From Cryobacterium breve (GTDB lineage Bacteria > Actinomycetota > Actinomycetes > Actinomycetales > Microbacteriaceae), in NCBI RefSeq assembly GCF_004402375.1, contig NZ_SOGJ01000028.1:62001-126000 (forward strand): a stretch of 64,000 bases of DNA, given 5' to 3'. The notes below the pieces were generated by a model. It had not been told where the DNA came from. It was given only the letters and a program-made list of their open reading frames with translations, and made no database searches. A program made the translations under genes and the position numbers. Below, in pieces: positions 43,740 through 51,674 of the stretch. Every line of letters begins with the position of its first letter. Position 1 is the stretch's first letter.

Positions 43740-44702
43740 ATGCCAACCGCGTGGTCTCCCTCCTCATCCAACCGTGTCGTCCACGCGAACAACCTCGACG
43801 TGCTCCCGCACCTGCCCGACGGGGCCTTCACGCTCATCTACCTGGACCCGCCGTTCAACACGGGACGCAAGCAGAACCGGCAGAGCACGACGTCGGTTCG
43901 AGCGCCGGCACAGGCGGCATCCGTTGCCCTCGGTGCGAGTGCGGCCGGCACCATCACGGGCTTCAAGGGGCAGCGCTACGAGCGGATCAAGGGTGACCTG
44001 CTGGGCTACGACGACCAGTTCGAGGACTACTGGGCCTTCCTCGAGCCGCGCCTGATCGAGGCCTGGCGGCTCCTCGCCGACGACGGAACTCTGTACCTGC
44101 ACCTCGACTATCGCGAGGCGCACTACGCCAAGGTGCTGCTCGATGCTCTGTTCGGCCGGGACTGCTTCCTGAACGAGCTGATCTGGGCCTACGACTACGG
44201 CGCGAAGTCGAAGAACCGTTGGCCGACCAAGCACGACACGATCCTGGTCTACGTGAAGAACCCGGCCCGGTATTACTTCGACTCGACCACGGTCGACCGG
44301 GAGCCCTACATGGCGCCCGGGCTGGTCACGCCCGAGAAGGTCGCGAAGGGCAAGCTGCCGACGGATGTCTGGTGGCACACCATCGTGTCGCCCACCGGCA
44401 AGGAGAAGACCGGGTATCCCACCCAGAAGCCCGTCGGCATCCTGCGCCGCATGATCCAGGCGTCCAGCCGCGAGGGGGACTGGGTGCTCGACTTCTTCGC
44501 CGGCAGCGGCACGACCGGCGCCGTCGCCGCAGCCCTCGGCCGCCGGTTCGTGCTGGTGGACCAGAACCCCGAGTCGATCCAAGTCATGCGCTCACGCTTC
44601 GCGCTGCTGCCGGAAGTGGAGTTCCTGCCCGAGCTCGAACAGGCACGGTCCCCGCTGCCCGATTTCGCCTCCGACGGGGCCGAGGCAAGACTGGGAGCAT
44701 GA
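43740..44702 (+). CDS. Orphan site-specific DNA methyltransferase (DPPF, beta-class)
   Basis: 320 residues from ATG 43740 with GAGGGA upstream. Catalytic motif IV is LDPPFNTGR near residue 35, and the SAM-binding motif I (VLDFFAGSGTTGAVAA) near residue 250 follows it, so the motif order is that of the beta class, usually N6-adenine or N4-cytosine specific. The 100 or so residues between are the target-recognition region. No restriction endonuclease gene is near, so this is an orphan methyltransferase that may act in regulation or protection. It is co-transcribed with the overlapping LLM gene. Confidence 0.88.
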   Translation: MPTAWSPSSSNRVVHANNLDVLPHLPDGAFTLIYLDPPFNTGRKQNRQSTTSVRAPAQAASVALGASAAGTITGFKGQRYERIKGDLLGYDDQFEDYWAFLEPRLIEAWRLLADDGTLYLHLDYREAHYAKVLLDALFGRDCFLNELIWAYDYGAKSKNRWPTKHDTILVYVKNPARYYFDSTTVDREPYMAPGLVTPEKVAKGKLPTDVWWHTIVSPTGKEKTGYPTQKPVGILRRMIQASSREGDWVLDFFAGSGTTGAVAAALGRRFVLVDQNPESIQVMRSRFALLPEVEFLPELEQARSPLPDFASDGAEARLGA

Positions 44703-45625
44703 GACTCCGCATTTTCACCGAACCGCAGCAGGGTGCCACCTACGATGACATCCTGGCCGTGGCCCAGGCCACGGAGACGCTCGGCTTCGACGCGTTCTTC
44801 CGCTCCGACCACTACCTCGCCATGGGCGACACGGCATCTGCTCTGCCTGGACCGACGGATGCCTGGACCACCCTGGCCGGTCTCGCTCGGGAGACCCGGC
44901 GCATCCGTCTGGGCACCCTGGTTTCGTCGGTGACCTACCGCCCGCCGGGGATCCTCGCGATCCAGGTGGCGCAGGTCGACCAGATGTCCGGCGGGCGGGT
45001 CGAGCTCGGCCTCGGCACCGGCTGGTTCGAGCAGGAGCACCTGGCCTACGGCATCCCGTTTCCGGCCAAGCGGTTCGGCATGCTCGAGGAGCAGCTGGAG
45101 ATCGTGACCGGGCTCTGGGAGACCCCGGTCGGCGACCGCTACAGCTTCGCCGGAAAGCACTACACGCTCGTGGACTCGCCCGCGCTGCCCAAGCCCGTGC
45201 AGGCGCGCATCCCGGTGATCGTGGGTGGCGGCGGCGCCAGGCGCACCCCCGCCATGGCGGCTCGTTTCGCCACCGAGTTCAACCTGCCGTTCCCCGAGTT
45301 CACGGATGTCCCGGCCAAGTTCGCCGGCGTGCGTGCGGCCTGCGAGACCATCGGCCGTGATCCCCGTGAGCTCGTCTACTCGGCGGCGCTGATCGCCGTC
45401 GCGGGCGCCGACGAGGCCGAGTTCGCCCGGCGTGCTGCGGCCGTTGGCCGGGAACCCGCCGAACTGCGGGCGCACGGTGTGGCCGGCACCGCGTCCGAGG
45501 TTGTGGACCGGCTCGGCGCCCTCGCCATCGACGGCGTCGAGTGCGTCTACCTGCAGATCATGGACCTGTCCGACCTCGACCACCTGGACTTCCTCGCCCG
45601 CGAGGTCATGCCCCAGCTCGCCTGA
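44699..45625 (+). CDS. LLM-class flavin- or F420-dependent oxidoreductase
   Basis: 308 residues; the ATG overlaps the methyltransferase stop (ATGA). Luciferase-like fold: MRLRIFTEPQQGATYDDILAVAQATETLGFDAFFRSDHY, QVDQMSGGRVELGLGTGWFEQEHLAYGIPFP, and GGGGARRTPAMAARFATEFN near the C-terminal. The motifs are those of F420-dependent LLM proteins common in actinobacteria; the cofactor is inferred. Its pairing with the methyltransferase gene looks positional rather than functional. Confidence 0.85.
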   Translation: MRLRIFTEPQQGATYDDILAVAQATETLGFDAFFRSDHYLAMGDTASALPGPTDAWTTLAGLARETRRIRLGTLVSSVTYRPPGILAIQVAQVDQMSGGRVELGLGTGWFEQEHLAYGIPFPAKRFGMLEEQLEIVTGLWETPVGDRYSFAGKHYTLVDSPALPKPVQARIPVIVGGGGARRTPAMAARFATEFNLPFPEFTDVPAKFAGVRAACETIGRDPRELVYSAALIAVAGADEAEFARRAAAVGREPAELRAHGVAGTASEVVDRLGALAIDGVECVYLQIMDLSDLDHLDFLAREVMPQLA

Positions 45626-45662
45626 TCGCCGTCCCGCCGCTGCCGTCCCGCCGCGCGCGTGC

Positions 45663-45704
45663 TGCGCCGCTGCGCTGCCGGCACGCCGCGCGCGTAGCGG
45701 CGCA
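45663..45704. repeat. 42-nt hairpin, family P3, copy B
   Basis: Arms TGCGCCGCTGCGC and GCGCGTAGCGGCGCA flank the shared centre GGCACGCC; one position pairs G with T. Located between the convergent LLM and LacI gene ends. Confidence 0.85.
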
Positions 45705-45767
45705 ACCCCCGCGGAGTGCCCAGTCCGGCAGAGAGTGCCGTCGCTCCCGACCGACACGGTGTCAGGG

Positions 45768-46796
45768 TTAGGCGGACTCGCGCAGCACCAACCGGGTCGG
45801 CATCAGGGTGCGGTGCGGCATGCTCTCATCGCCGGCGAGGCGGCGCAGCAGGATGTCCGCCATCGCGAAGCCCATCTCCTCGGACGGCTGGCTCACGGTG
45901 GTCAACGGCACCGGGCCGCTCACTGCGGCCGGGCTGTCGTCGAACCCGACCATGGCCACGTCCTCGGGCACCGAGCGGCCGTACTCGCGCAGTACGGCAA
46001 CGGCGCCGGTGGCCATCAGGTCGCTCGCCACGAAGAGCCCGTCGATATCGGGGCATCGCTCGAGCAGTCGGCGGGTGGCTGCCGCACCGCCGGCGGCCGT
46101 GAAGTCGGCGAGCTCGACGGCATCCGCGGGCAGCCCGGCCCGCTCGAGAGTGCGCCTGAATCCGGTGAGGCGGTCGATTCCAGCCGGCATGTCCACGGCC
46201 CCGGAGATCGAGCCGATGCGACGGCGCCCGATGTCGATCAGGCGCTGGGTGCCCGTCTCGGCACCTGCCGCGTTGTCGACGTCGACGAAGAAGGCGTCGA
46301 GGTCGTCGGCGTTCGACGGCCGGCCGCCGAAGACCACCGGCATGGTCGTCTCGAGCTCGGCTACGAAATCGTCACCGGTGTGGTGCGAGATGATGAGGGC
46401 GCCGTCGACGTTGCCCGAGCGCAGGTAACGAAGAGTCTTGTGCCGCGGGTCGCTCGAGGCGACGAGCAGGTTGAGCGTGTAGTCGCTCTGGTCGAGGCGG
46501 CGGGTGATGCCCTGGACGACCGCTGCGAAATAGGGGTCTCCGAAGAACCGGGTCATGTCCTCGGGCACGACCAAGGCCACGGCCTCGGTCTGCCGACTCG
46601 CCAGCGAGCGCGCCGCACGGTTCGGAACGTAGTTGAGCTCGTTGATGGCCTTCGTCACCGAGGTCACGATCTCAGGGCTGACCTTCGTCGACCCGTTCAC
46701 CACCCGGCTCACGGTGGCCCGGGAGACCCCAGCCACCTCCGCCACCATTTCCAGGGTGGGCTGCGACGGACGCGCCTGGCGCACACTGGTAGTCAT
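45768..46796 (-). CDS. LacI-family repressor of the beta-glucoside locus
   Basis: 342 residues. LEMVAEVAGVSRATVSRVVNGSTKVSPEIVTSVTKAINELNYVPNRAARSLAS is the LacI helix-turn-helix and hinge; the rest is a periplasmic-binding-like sugar domain (VALVVPEDMTRFFGDPYFAAVVQG). It follows the GH1 gene by 39 bp but has its own leaderless-type TAGACT. The 14-bp palindromes at 51546, 51602 and 55230 are its likely operators. Confidence 0.94.
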   Translation of the reverse strand: MTTSVRQARPSQPTLEMVAEVAGVSRATVSRVVNGSTKVSPEIVTSVTKAINELNYVPNRAARSLASRQTEAVALVVPEDMTRFFGDPYFAAVVQGITRRLDQSDYTLNLLVASSDPRHKTLRYLRSGNVDGALIISHHTGDDFVAELETTMPVVFGGRPSNADDLDAFFVDVDNAAGAETGTQRLIDIGRRRIGSISGAVDMPAGIDRLTGFRRTLERAGLPADAVELADFTAAGGAAATRRLLERCPDIDGLFVASDLMATGAVAVLREYGRSVPEDVAMVGFDDSPAAVSGPVPLTTVSQPSEEMGFAMADILLRRLAGDESMPHRTLMPTRLVLRESA

Positions 46797-46802
46797 GGCG
46801 TC

Positions 46803-46808
46803 AGTCTA
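46803..46808 (-). promoter_or_regulatory. -10 box for leaderless lacI-like gene
   Basis: TAGACT on the minus strand, 6 nt before the ATG at 46796, inside the short gap after the GH1 gene. Confidence 0.6.
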
Positions 46809-46835
46809 ATTCGCCGGCGGCCATTGCCATTCCGA

Positions 46836-48293
46836 TCAGGAGATGGCGCGGTTGCGGATGATGTCGGCGTAGGCTCTGCCGCTGTCCTTGACGAAGCGCT
46901 CCTGGGTCTCATAGTCGACCCGCACGATGCCGAAGCGCTTCTCATAGCCCCAGGCCCACTCGTAGTTGTCCATCAGCGACCAGTAGAAGTAGCCCTTGAC
47001 GTCGACACCCTCATCGATCGCGTCGAGGATGGCACCCAGGTGGGCGGTGAGGAATTCAGTGCGTCGGACATCCGGAATGCTGCCGTCCTCGGCGACGACG
47101 TCGTCGAAGGCAGCGCCGTTCTCGGTGACGTACAGGCTCGTTCCGGTCGGGGCCGCGTATTCGGTGTTGACGCGCACGAGAAGCTCGCGCAGCCCGTCGG
47201 GCTGGATCTCCCACTCCATGGCCGTCAGCGGCAGCCCCTGCGGGTGGTCGAAGACGCCGTCGGCCGCCGGGTACGGCGAGCGGGTGGGGCGGCTGGTCGG
47301 CGCCTGCGCCAGCAACGGATGCTCCGCCGGGCGATCGCTGACGAGGTCGCCGTGGTAATAGTTGACGCCGAGCGTGTCGATCGGCTGGTTGATCTGAGCC
47401 AGGTCTCCCTCGTGGACGAAATCAGTCAGTCCGAAGGCGGCGACATCCTGGAGCACGTCCTCCGGGTAGGAACCGCGGAATATCGGGTCGAGGAAGATGC
47501 GGTTGAACTGCCCGTCGATACGGCGGGCGGCGTCCACGTCTCCGGCCCGGGCAGGGTCGACCGGCTTCGCGACTGTGAGGTTGAGCGTGATGCCCAGCTC
47601 GAGGGCGGGATCGCGTTCGCGCAGCGCCTCGACCGCAAGACCGTGGCCCAGAAGCAGGTGGTGCGCGGCGGCCAGGCCGTCCCGGGGGCTCTGGCGCCCG
47701 GGGGCGTGAGCGCCGGCGGTATAGCTCAGGAAGGAGGAGCACCACGGCTCGTTGAGGGTCGTCCATACGCCCACGCGGTCACCGAGGGTGTCATGCACCG
47801 TGAGTGCGTAGTCACGGAATCGTTCGGCGGTGTCGCGGTTGGCCCAGCCGCCCTTCTCCTCCAGTGCCTGCGGGAGGTCCCAGTGGTAAAGGGTCAGCCA
47901 CGGCTTGATGTCGGCGCCGAGGAGTTCGTCGACCAGCCGGGAGTAGAAGTCGACGCCTTTGGGGTTGACCGGCCCGCCGTCGGGCCGAACCCGCGACCAG
48001 GAGGTGGAGAAACGGTAGGTCTGCAGCCCCAGGTCCTTCATCAGGGCGACGTCGTCCTGATAGCGGTGGTAGTGGTCGCAGGCGACGTCCCCGTTGTCGG
48101 CATTGATGACGGCGCCCGGCACGCGGCTGAAGGTGTCCCAGATGGAATCCGTGCGCCCGTCCTCGTGGGCGGCACCCTCGATCTGGTAGGCGGCCGTTGC
48201 CGCTCCGAACAGGAATGCGGGCGGGAAGGAGCGAGCGTGAGAGGTCATATCCATATTCTGGTTCACGGTGGAAAGGTTCAGTACCGCGGTCAT
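46836..48293 (-). CDS. bglB: Beta-glucosidase, GH1
   Basis: 485 residues. FPPAFLFGAATAAYQIEGA is the GH1 N-terminal signature, acid/base Glu is in TTLNEPWCSSF and the nucleophile Glu in LYVTENGAAF. No signal peptide, so it acts on imported beta-glucosides in the cytoplasm. Its first ATG overlaps the stop of the upstream permease gene, but true translation may begin a few codons later (MTSHARSFPP). It is the last transporter-operon gene before the regulator. Confidence 0.93.
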   Translation of the reverse strand: MTAVLNLSTVNQNMDMTSHARSFPPAFLFGAATAAYQIEGAAHEDGRTDSIWDTFSRVPGAVINADNGDVACDHYHRYQDDVALMKDLGLQTYRFSTSWSRVRPDGGPVNPKGVDFYSRLVDELLGADIKPWLTLYHWDLPQALEEKGGWANRDTAERFRDYALTVHDTLGDRVGVWTTLNEPWCSSFLSYTAGAHAPGRQSPRDGLAAAHHLLLGHGLAVEALRERDPALELGITLNLTVAKPVDPARAGDVDAARRIDGQFNRIFLDPIFRGSYPEDVLQDVAAFGLTDFVHEGDLAQINQPIDTLGVNYYHGDLVSDRPAEHPLLAQAPTSRPTRSPYPAADGVFDHPQGLPLTAMEWEIQPDGLRELLVRVNTEYAAPTGTSLYVTENGAAFDDVVAEDGSIPDVRRTEFLTAHLGAILDAIDEGVDVKGYFYWSLMDNYEWAWGYEKRFGIVRVDYETQERFVKDSGRAYADIIRNRAIS

Positions 48294-49132
48294 CCCTTGA
48301 CCGCGCCCTGCATGATGCCGGCAACCAGCTGCTTGCCCAGGAAGATGAAGACCAGGATCAGCGGGATGATCGACAGGACGACGCCGGCGAGAACGAGGGA
48401 GTAGTCCACGTAGAACGCGGCCTGCAACTGCTGCAGCGCCACGGGGAGGGTGGGGTTTCCCGGCCCGAGCACGATGAACGGCCAGAAGAAGTTCGTCCAG
48501 GTGCCGATGAAGGTGAAGAGGGCGAGCATCGCAGCGGCTGGTCGGGCGGCCGGGAGGCCGATGTGCCAGAAGCTGCGGATCATCGATGCGCCGTCCATTC
48601 GCACTGCCTCGATCAGTTCGTCGGGCAGCGCGTCGCGCAGGTACTGGGTCATCCAGAAGACTCCGAACGCTGTCACCATGGCCGGCGCGATCACGGCCCA
48701 GAGGCTGCCCGTCCAGCCAAGCCTCGACATGACGATGAACAGCGGCACGACACCGAGCTGGGTCGGCACGGCCATGGTCGCGATCACGAAGATGAGCAGT
48801 CCTTCTCGGCCACGGAATTTGAGCTTTGCGAAGGCGTAGCCGGCGAGGGTCGAGAACATCACGACGGTGAGCGACACCACGGACGACACGATGATGCTGT
48901 TGCCGAGGGCCGTCCAGAACGGGATGCTGTCGATGACCGTGGCCGCATTGGCGAAGAAGTTACCGCCCGGAATCCACATCATCCCGTTCTGGTTCAGCGC
49001 GGACGCGTCCTGACTGCCGATCAGGAACGACCACCAGATCGGGAAGGCGGAACCGAGGAGAACCGCAATGAGGATGCCGTAGACCCAGAGGGACGGCCGA
49101 CGGTCGTGGCCGCCGATGATGGTCTTGCTCAT
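48290..49132 (-). CDS. Carbohydrate ABC transporter permease (MalG-like)
   Basis: 280 residues, six helices. The EAA loop EAVRMDGASMIRSFWHIGLPAARPA is typical of CUT1 permeases. GAAAGG precedes the ATG at 49132. Overlaps its neighbours (49129-49132 with the MalF-like gene and 48290-48293 with GH1), so all are translated from one mRNA. Confidence 0.93.
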   Translation of the reverse strand: MSKTIIGGHDRRPSLWVYGILIAVLLGSAFPIWWSFLIGSQDASALNQNGMMWIPGGNFFANAATVIDSIPFWTALGNSIIVSSVVSLTVVMFSTLAGYAFAKLKFRGREGLLIFVIATMAVPTQLGVVPLFIVMSRLGWTGSLWAVIAPAMVTAFGVFWMTQYLRDALPDELIEAVRMDGASMIRSFWHIGLPAARPAAAMLALFTFIGTWTNFFWPFIVLGPGNPTLPVALQQLQAAFYVDYSLVLAGVVLSIIPLILVFIFLGKQLVAGIMQGAVKG

Positions 49133-50115
49133 GAGATGCCTTTCGCGCGGACACGCAGCTTGCGGTCGGCGGTGCCCGCGATGCGCCGGGTGATGAGGAA
49201 GTTGATCACGGCGATAAGGATGATGATCAGGAAGAGAAGCCAGGCGACAGCGGATGCCCGGCCGAAGTTGCGTTGGCCCCAGCCGAGTTCGTAGATGTAC
49301 AGGGTGAGCGTCTGCCACTGTCGACTGGCGCCACCCTGGCCGAGGTTGTCGAACATGCGTGCCTCGTCGAAGATCTGCAGCCCGCCGATGGTCGAGGTCA
49401 AGATGACGAAAATGATGATCGGTCGCAGCAGCGGCAGGGTGATCGACCGGAAGGTGCGCCAGCGGTTGGCGCCGTCGATGATGGCGGCCTCGTAGTAGTC
49501 GCGGGGGACTGCTTGCATGGCGGCCAGGAAAATGAGGGCGTTGTAGCCGGTCCAGCGGAAGTTCACCATTGTGGCGATGGCGATATGGCTGGGGATCACG
49601 TCGACGTGCCAGCGAATGGGCTCGAGGCCGAGACTCATGATCCCGCTGTTGATGAGGCCGAACTTGTCGCCGAACAGGTCGTTGAAGATCAGCGCCACCG
49701 CGACCGGGGCCACGACGTAGGGCAGCAGAACGCCCATGCGCCAGAAGGTCTTGCCGCGTAGGTTGAAGTCGAGAACGGCGGCGATGCCGAGCGCGAGCAG
49801 CACCTGAGGGATGCTCGAAAGCAGGAAGATGCTGAACGTGTTGCGGAGGGAGTTCCAGAAGTATCCCTGAGTCAGCACCGTGACGAAGTTGTCCAATCCG
49901 ACGAAGTCGCCTTGGCCGCCGATGAGGTTCCAGTCGTGCACCGATACCCACGCCGTGTATAGCAGCGGGAAAAGGCCCATGACTGCGAAGACGATGAAGA
50001 ACGGGGAGATGTAGAGGTACGGCGAGAAGCGCACGTCCCAGCGGCTGAGTTTATGGCTAAGGGCGATGCGGCGGATGCTGCGGGCATTCACCTCGGCGGC
50101 GGCGGCGGTAGTCAT
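49129..50115 (-). CDS. Carbohydrate ABC transporter permease (MalF-like)
   Basis: 328 residues with about six helices and the EAA loop YEAAIIDGANRWRTFRSITLPLLRP. A cytoplasmic N terminus of about 30 residues precedes the first helix. AAGGAC lies before the ATG. It pairs with the overlapping MalG-like permease; no ATPase gene is in the cluster, so a shared multi-sugar ATPase (MsiK type) is likely. Confidence 0.93.
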   Translation of the reverse strand: MTTAAAAEVNARSIRRIALSHKLSRWDVRFSPYLYISPFFIVFAVMGLFPLLYTAWVSVHDWNLIGGQGDFVGLDNFVTVLTQGYFWNSLRNTFSIFLLSSIPQVLLALGIAAVLDFNLRGKTFWRMGVLLPYVVAPVAVALIFNDLFGDKFGLINSGIMSLGLEPIRWHVDVIPSHIAIATMVNFRWTGYNALIFLAAMQAVPRDYYEAAIIDGANRWRTFRSITLPLLRPIIIFVILTSTIGGLQIFDEARMFDNLGQGGASRQWQTLTLYIYELGWGQRNFGRASAVAWLLFLIIILIAVINFLITRRIAGTADRKLRVRAKGIS

Positions 50116-50127
50116 GGACAGTCCTTC

Positions 50128-50148
50128 GGTGGTTGAGCTTGTCTAAAC
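50128..50148. repeat. P4 repeat, copy 1
   Basis: GGTGGTTGAGCTTGTCTAAAC resembles, on the opposite strand, the 59767-59789 sequence. It lies just before the perfect hairpin at 50159-50190 in the gap between binding-protein and permease genes. Confidence 0.5.
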
Positions 50149-50158
50149 CCGGGGGTCG

Positions 50159-50190
50159 GACCGGTCGAGACCAGAGGGTCTCGACCGGTC
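50159..50190. other. Perfect intercistronic hairpin after the binding-protein gene
   Basis: GACCGGTCGAGACC and GGTCTCGACCGGTC form a 14-bp perfect stem with loop AGAG. It lies in the 94-bp gap after the binding-protein stop and before the first permease gene, a typical place for RNA stabilisation or partial termination that keeps the binding protein more abundant than the permeases. Confidence 0.6.
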
Positions 50191-50209
50191 AACCGGTGAA
50201 TGGTGCTGT

Positions 50210-51487
50210 TTAGCCGAGCGATTCGACGTCAGTGGTGAACTGCGCCCACGACTCGTCGGGCGTCATCGATCCGTCTTCGACGCGAGTGAGCGCCTGCTGC
50301 ATGGCGTCGTTGATCGCGAAGTAGAACTCGCCCTTGAACGGGGTCACGTCGACCGCAGCGGCGCGGTTGGCGAGGATCTCACCGGTCGGCGCGTCGTTGA
50401 AGAACTCGTTCGTGGCGCCGAGGAGTTCGTCACTCGCGAGAGCGTCGACCTGGCTCGGGAAGGTGCCCTTGGACTCGAACGCCTTGAGCTGCTGCTCCGG
50501 GGCGGTCAGCCAGGCGGCGAGCTTCTGCGCCTCGACCTGGTTCTTGGACTGCTCGGGAACGGTCAGGTACGAGCCGCCCCAGTTGCCGCCGCCGCCCGGG
50601 AACGTGTCGGCGATGTCCCAGCCGGCGACGCCTTCAGCGTTGCCGGAGATCACGCCGAGCATCCAGCCGGGGCAGAGCATGGTGGCGAAGCCGTCGTTCT
50701 GGAAGCTGGCGGTCCAGTCGTCGCTCCACTGGCCGAGTTTTGCCGACAGGGTGCCGCTGGCTGCGAGCACGCTCGTGTAGGCCTCCTTCACCTCCGGGTT
50801 CTCGGTGGCGATGATGGTGCCGTCTTCTTCTTCGTAGGCGTTGGGGATCTGGTTGACGACGCCCTGCCAGGTGGCTCCGGCCGAGTCGAACCACGGCACG
50901 TTCGTGCCGGCAGCAGCGAACTTCTCTCCGGCTGCGTAGTAGCTCTCCCAGCTGCCGCCGAGGAGGGTGGCGACCTCGGCGCGATCGGTCGGGAGACCGG
51001 CCGCGGCGAACAGGTCGGAGCGGTAGCAGACGCCCTCCGGACCGATGTCGGTGCCGTAGGCGATCAGGCGGCCGTCGGCATCCGTGGCGGCGTCGGACTT
51101 CCAGTCCAGCCAGCGGCCCTCGACCTCGTCGGAGGTGAGGTCGACGAACTGGTCGGAGTACTGCAGCAGTTCGGGCAGCCAGTCGACCTCGATGGCCTCG
51201 ACATCGCTCAGGCCGCTGCCGGCGGCGAGGCGGGTCGTGAGGTTGTCGCGGGCCTCGTTGGTCGTGGCGGCCTTCTTGTGCGTGATGGTGACGTTCGGGT
51301 TGGTCTTCTCGTACTCGGCGAAGAGGTCCTCGTAGCCGAATTCGTTGAAGGTGGCGACGGTCAGCTTGACGTTCTTGTCTGTCGACTGCCCGGTTCCGCC
51401 ACCGGCTGAACAGCCGGACATGAGCAATGCGAAGGATGCTGCTCCGGCGACGGTTACTGCAAGTGTGCTGCGTGGGAAACGCTTCAC
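50210..51487 (-). CDS. Sugar ABC transporter substrate-binding lipoprotein
   Basis: 425 residues from GTG 51487; AAGGGAG precedes it, better than the GTG at 51493. The signal peptide ends in the lipobox LLMSGC, with Cys26 counting from this start. The mature protein has the SBP_bac_1 fold (VATFNEFGYEDLFAEYEKTNPNVTI, TWQGVVNQIPNAYEE, PEQQLKAFESKGTFPSQ). It should capture beta-glucosides or short beta-glucans outside the membrane. First gene of the LacI-controlled operon. Confidence 0.93.
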   Translation of the reverse strand: MKRFPRSTLAVTVAGAASFALLMSGCSAGGGTGQSTDKNVKLTVATFNEFGYEDLFAEYEKTNPNVTITHKKAATTNEARDNLTTRLAAGSGLSDVEAIEVDWLPELLQYSDQFVDLTSDEVEGRWLDWKSDAATDADGRLIAYGTDIGPEGVCYRSDLFAAAGLPTDRAEVATLLGGSWESYYAAGEKFAAAGTNVPWFDSAGATWQGVVNQIPNAYEEEDGTIIATENPEVKEAYTSVLAASGTLSAKLGQWSDDWTASFQNDGFATMLCPGWMLGVISGNAEGVAGWDIADTFPGGGGNWGGSYLTVPEQSKNQVEAQKLAAWLTAPEQQLKAFESKGTFPSQVDALASDELLGATNEFFNDAPTGEILANRAAAVDVTPFKGEFYFAINDAMQQALTRVEDGSMTPDESWAQFTTDVESLG

Positions 51488-51545
51488 GGTCACTCCCTTG
51501 TGTGCGTGCTGATGGGTGGATGCGAAACCGCTCTCATCAGTTCTG

Positions 51546-51559
51546 TGAGAGCGCTCTCA
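51546..51559. promoter_or_regulatory. LacI operator O1
   Basis: TGAGAGCGCTCTCA, a perfect 14-bp palindrome with the central CG of LacI-family sites, 59 bp upstream of the binding-protein gene. It shares its core with O2 and O3. Confidence 0.8.
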
Positions 51560-51601
51560 CGTGTTGGTGATCACGCTAGTGCGCGGATTGGTCGTTTGTC
51601 A

Positions 51602-51615
51602 AAAGAGCGCTCTCA
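51602..51615. promoter_or_regulatory. LacI operator O2
   Basis: AAAGAGCGCTCTCA: the 10-bp core AGAGCGCTCT plus CA on one side. It is 43 bp between O1 and O2, which could let a tetramer loop the DNA. Confidence 0.75.
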
Positions 51616-51674
51616 TATGGTGCTCGAGACGGGGCGGAGGCGGAGGCGACTGGTCGGCCGCCGCCCCGGTTTGG

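Noticed and set aside
43740..44702. Methyltransferase as part of a restriction-modification system
   Set aside because: The neighbours are GNAT, LLM oxidoreductase and lipoate ligase genes; no endonuclease or specificity subunit is visible.
45432..48404. 990-codon plus-strand frame across LacI and GH1
   Set aside because: Antisense artefact of high GC third positions; the opposite strand encodes two textbook proteins.
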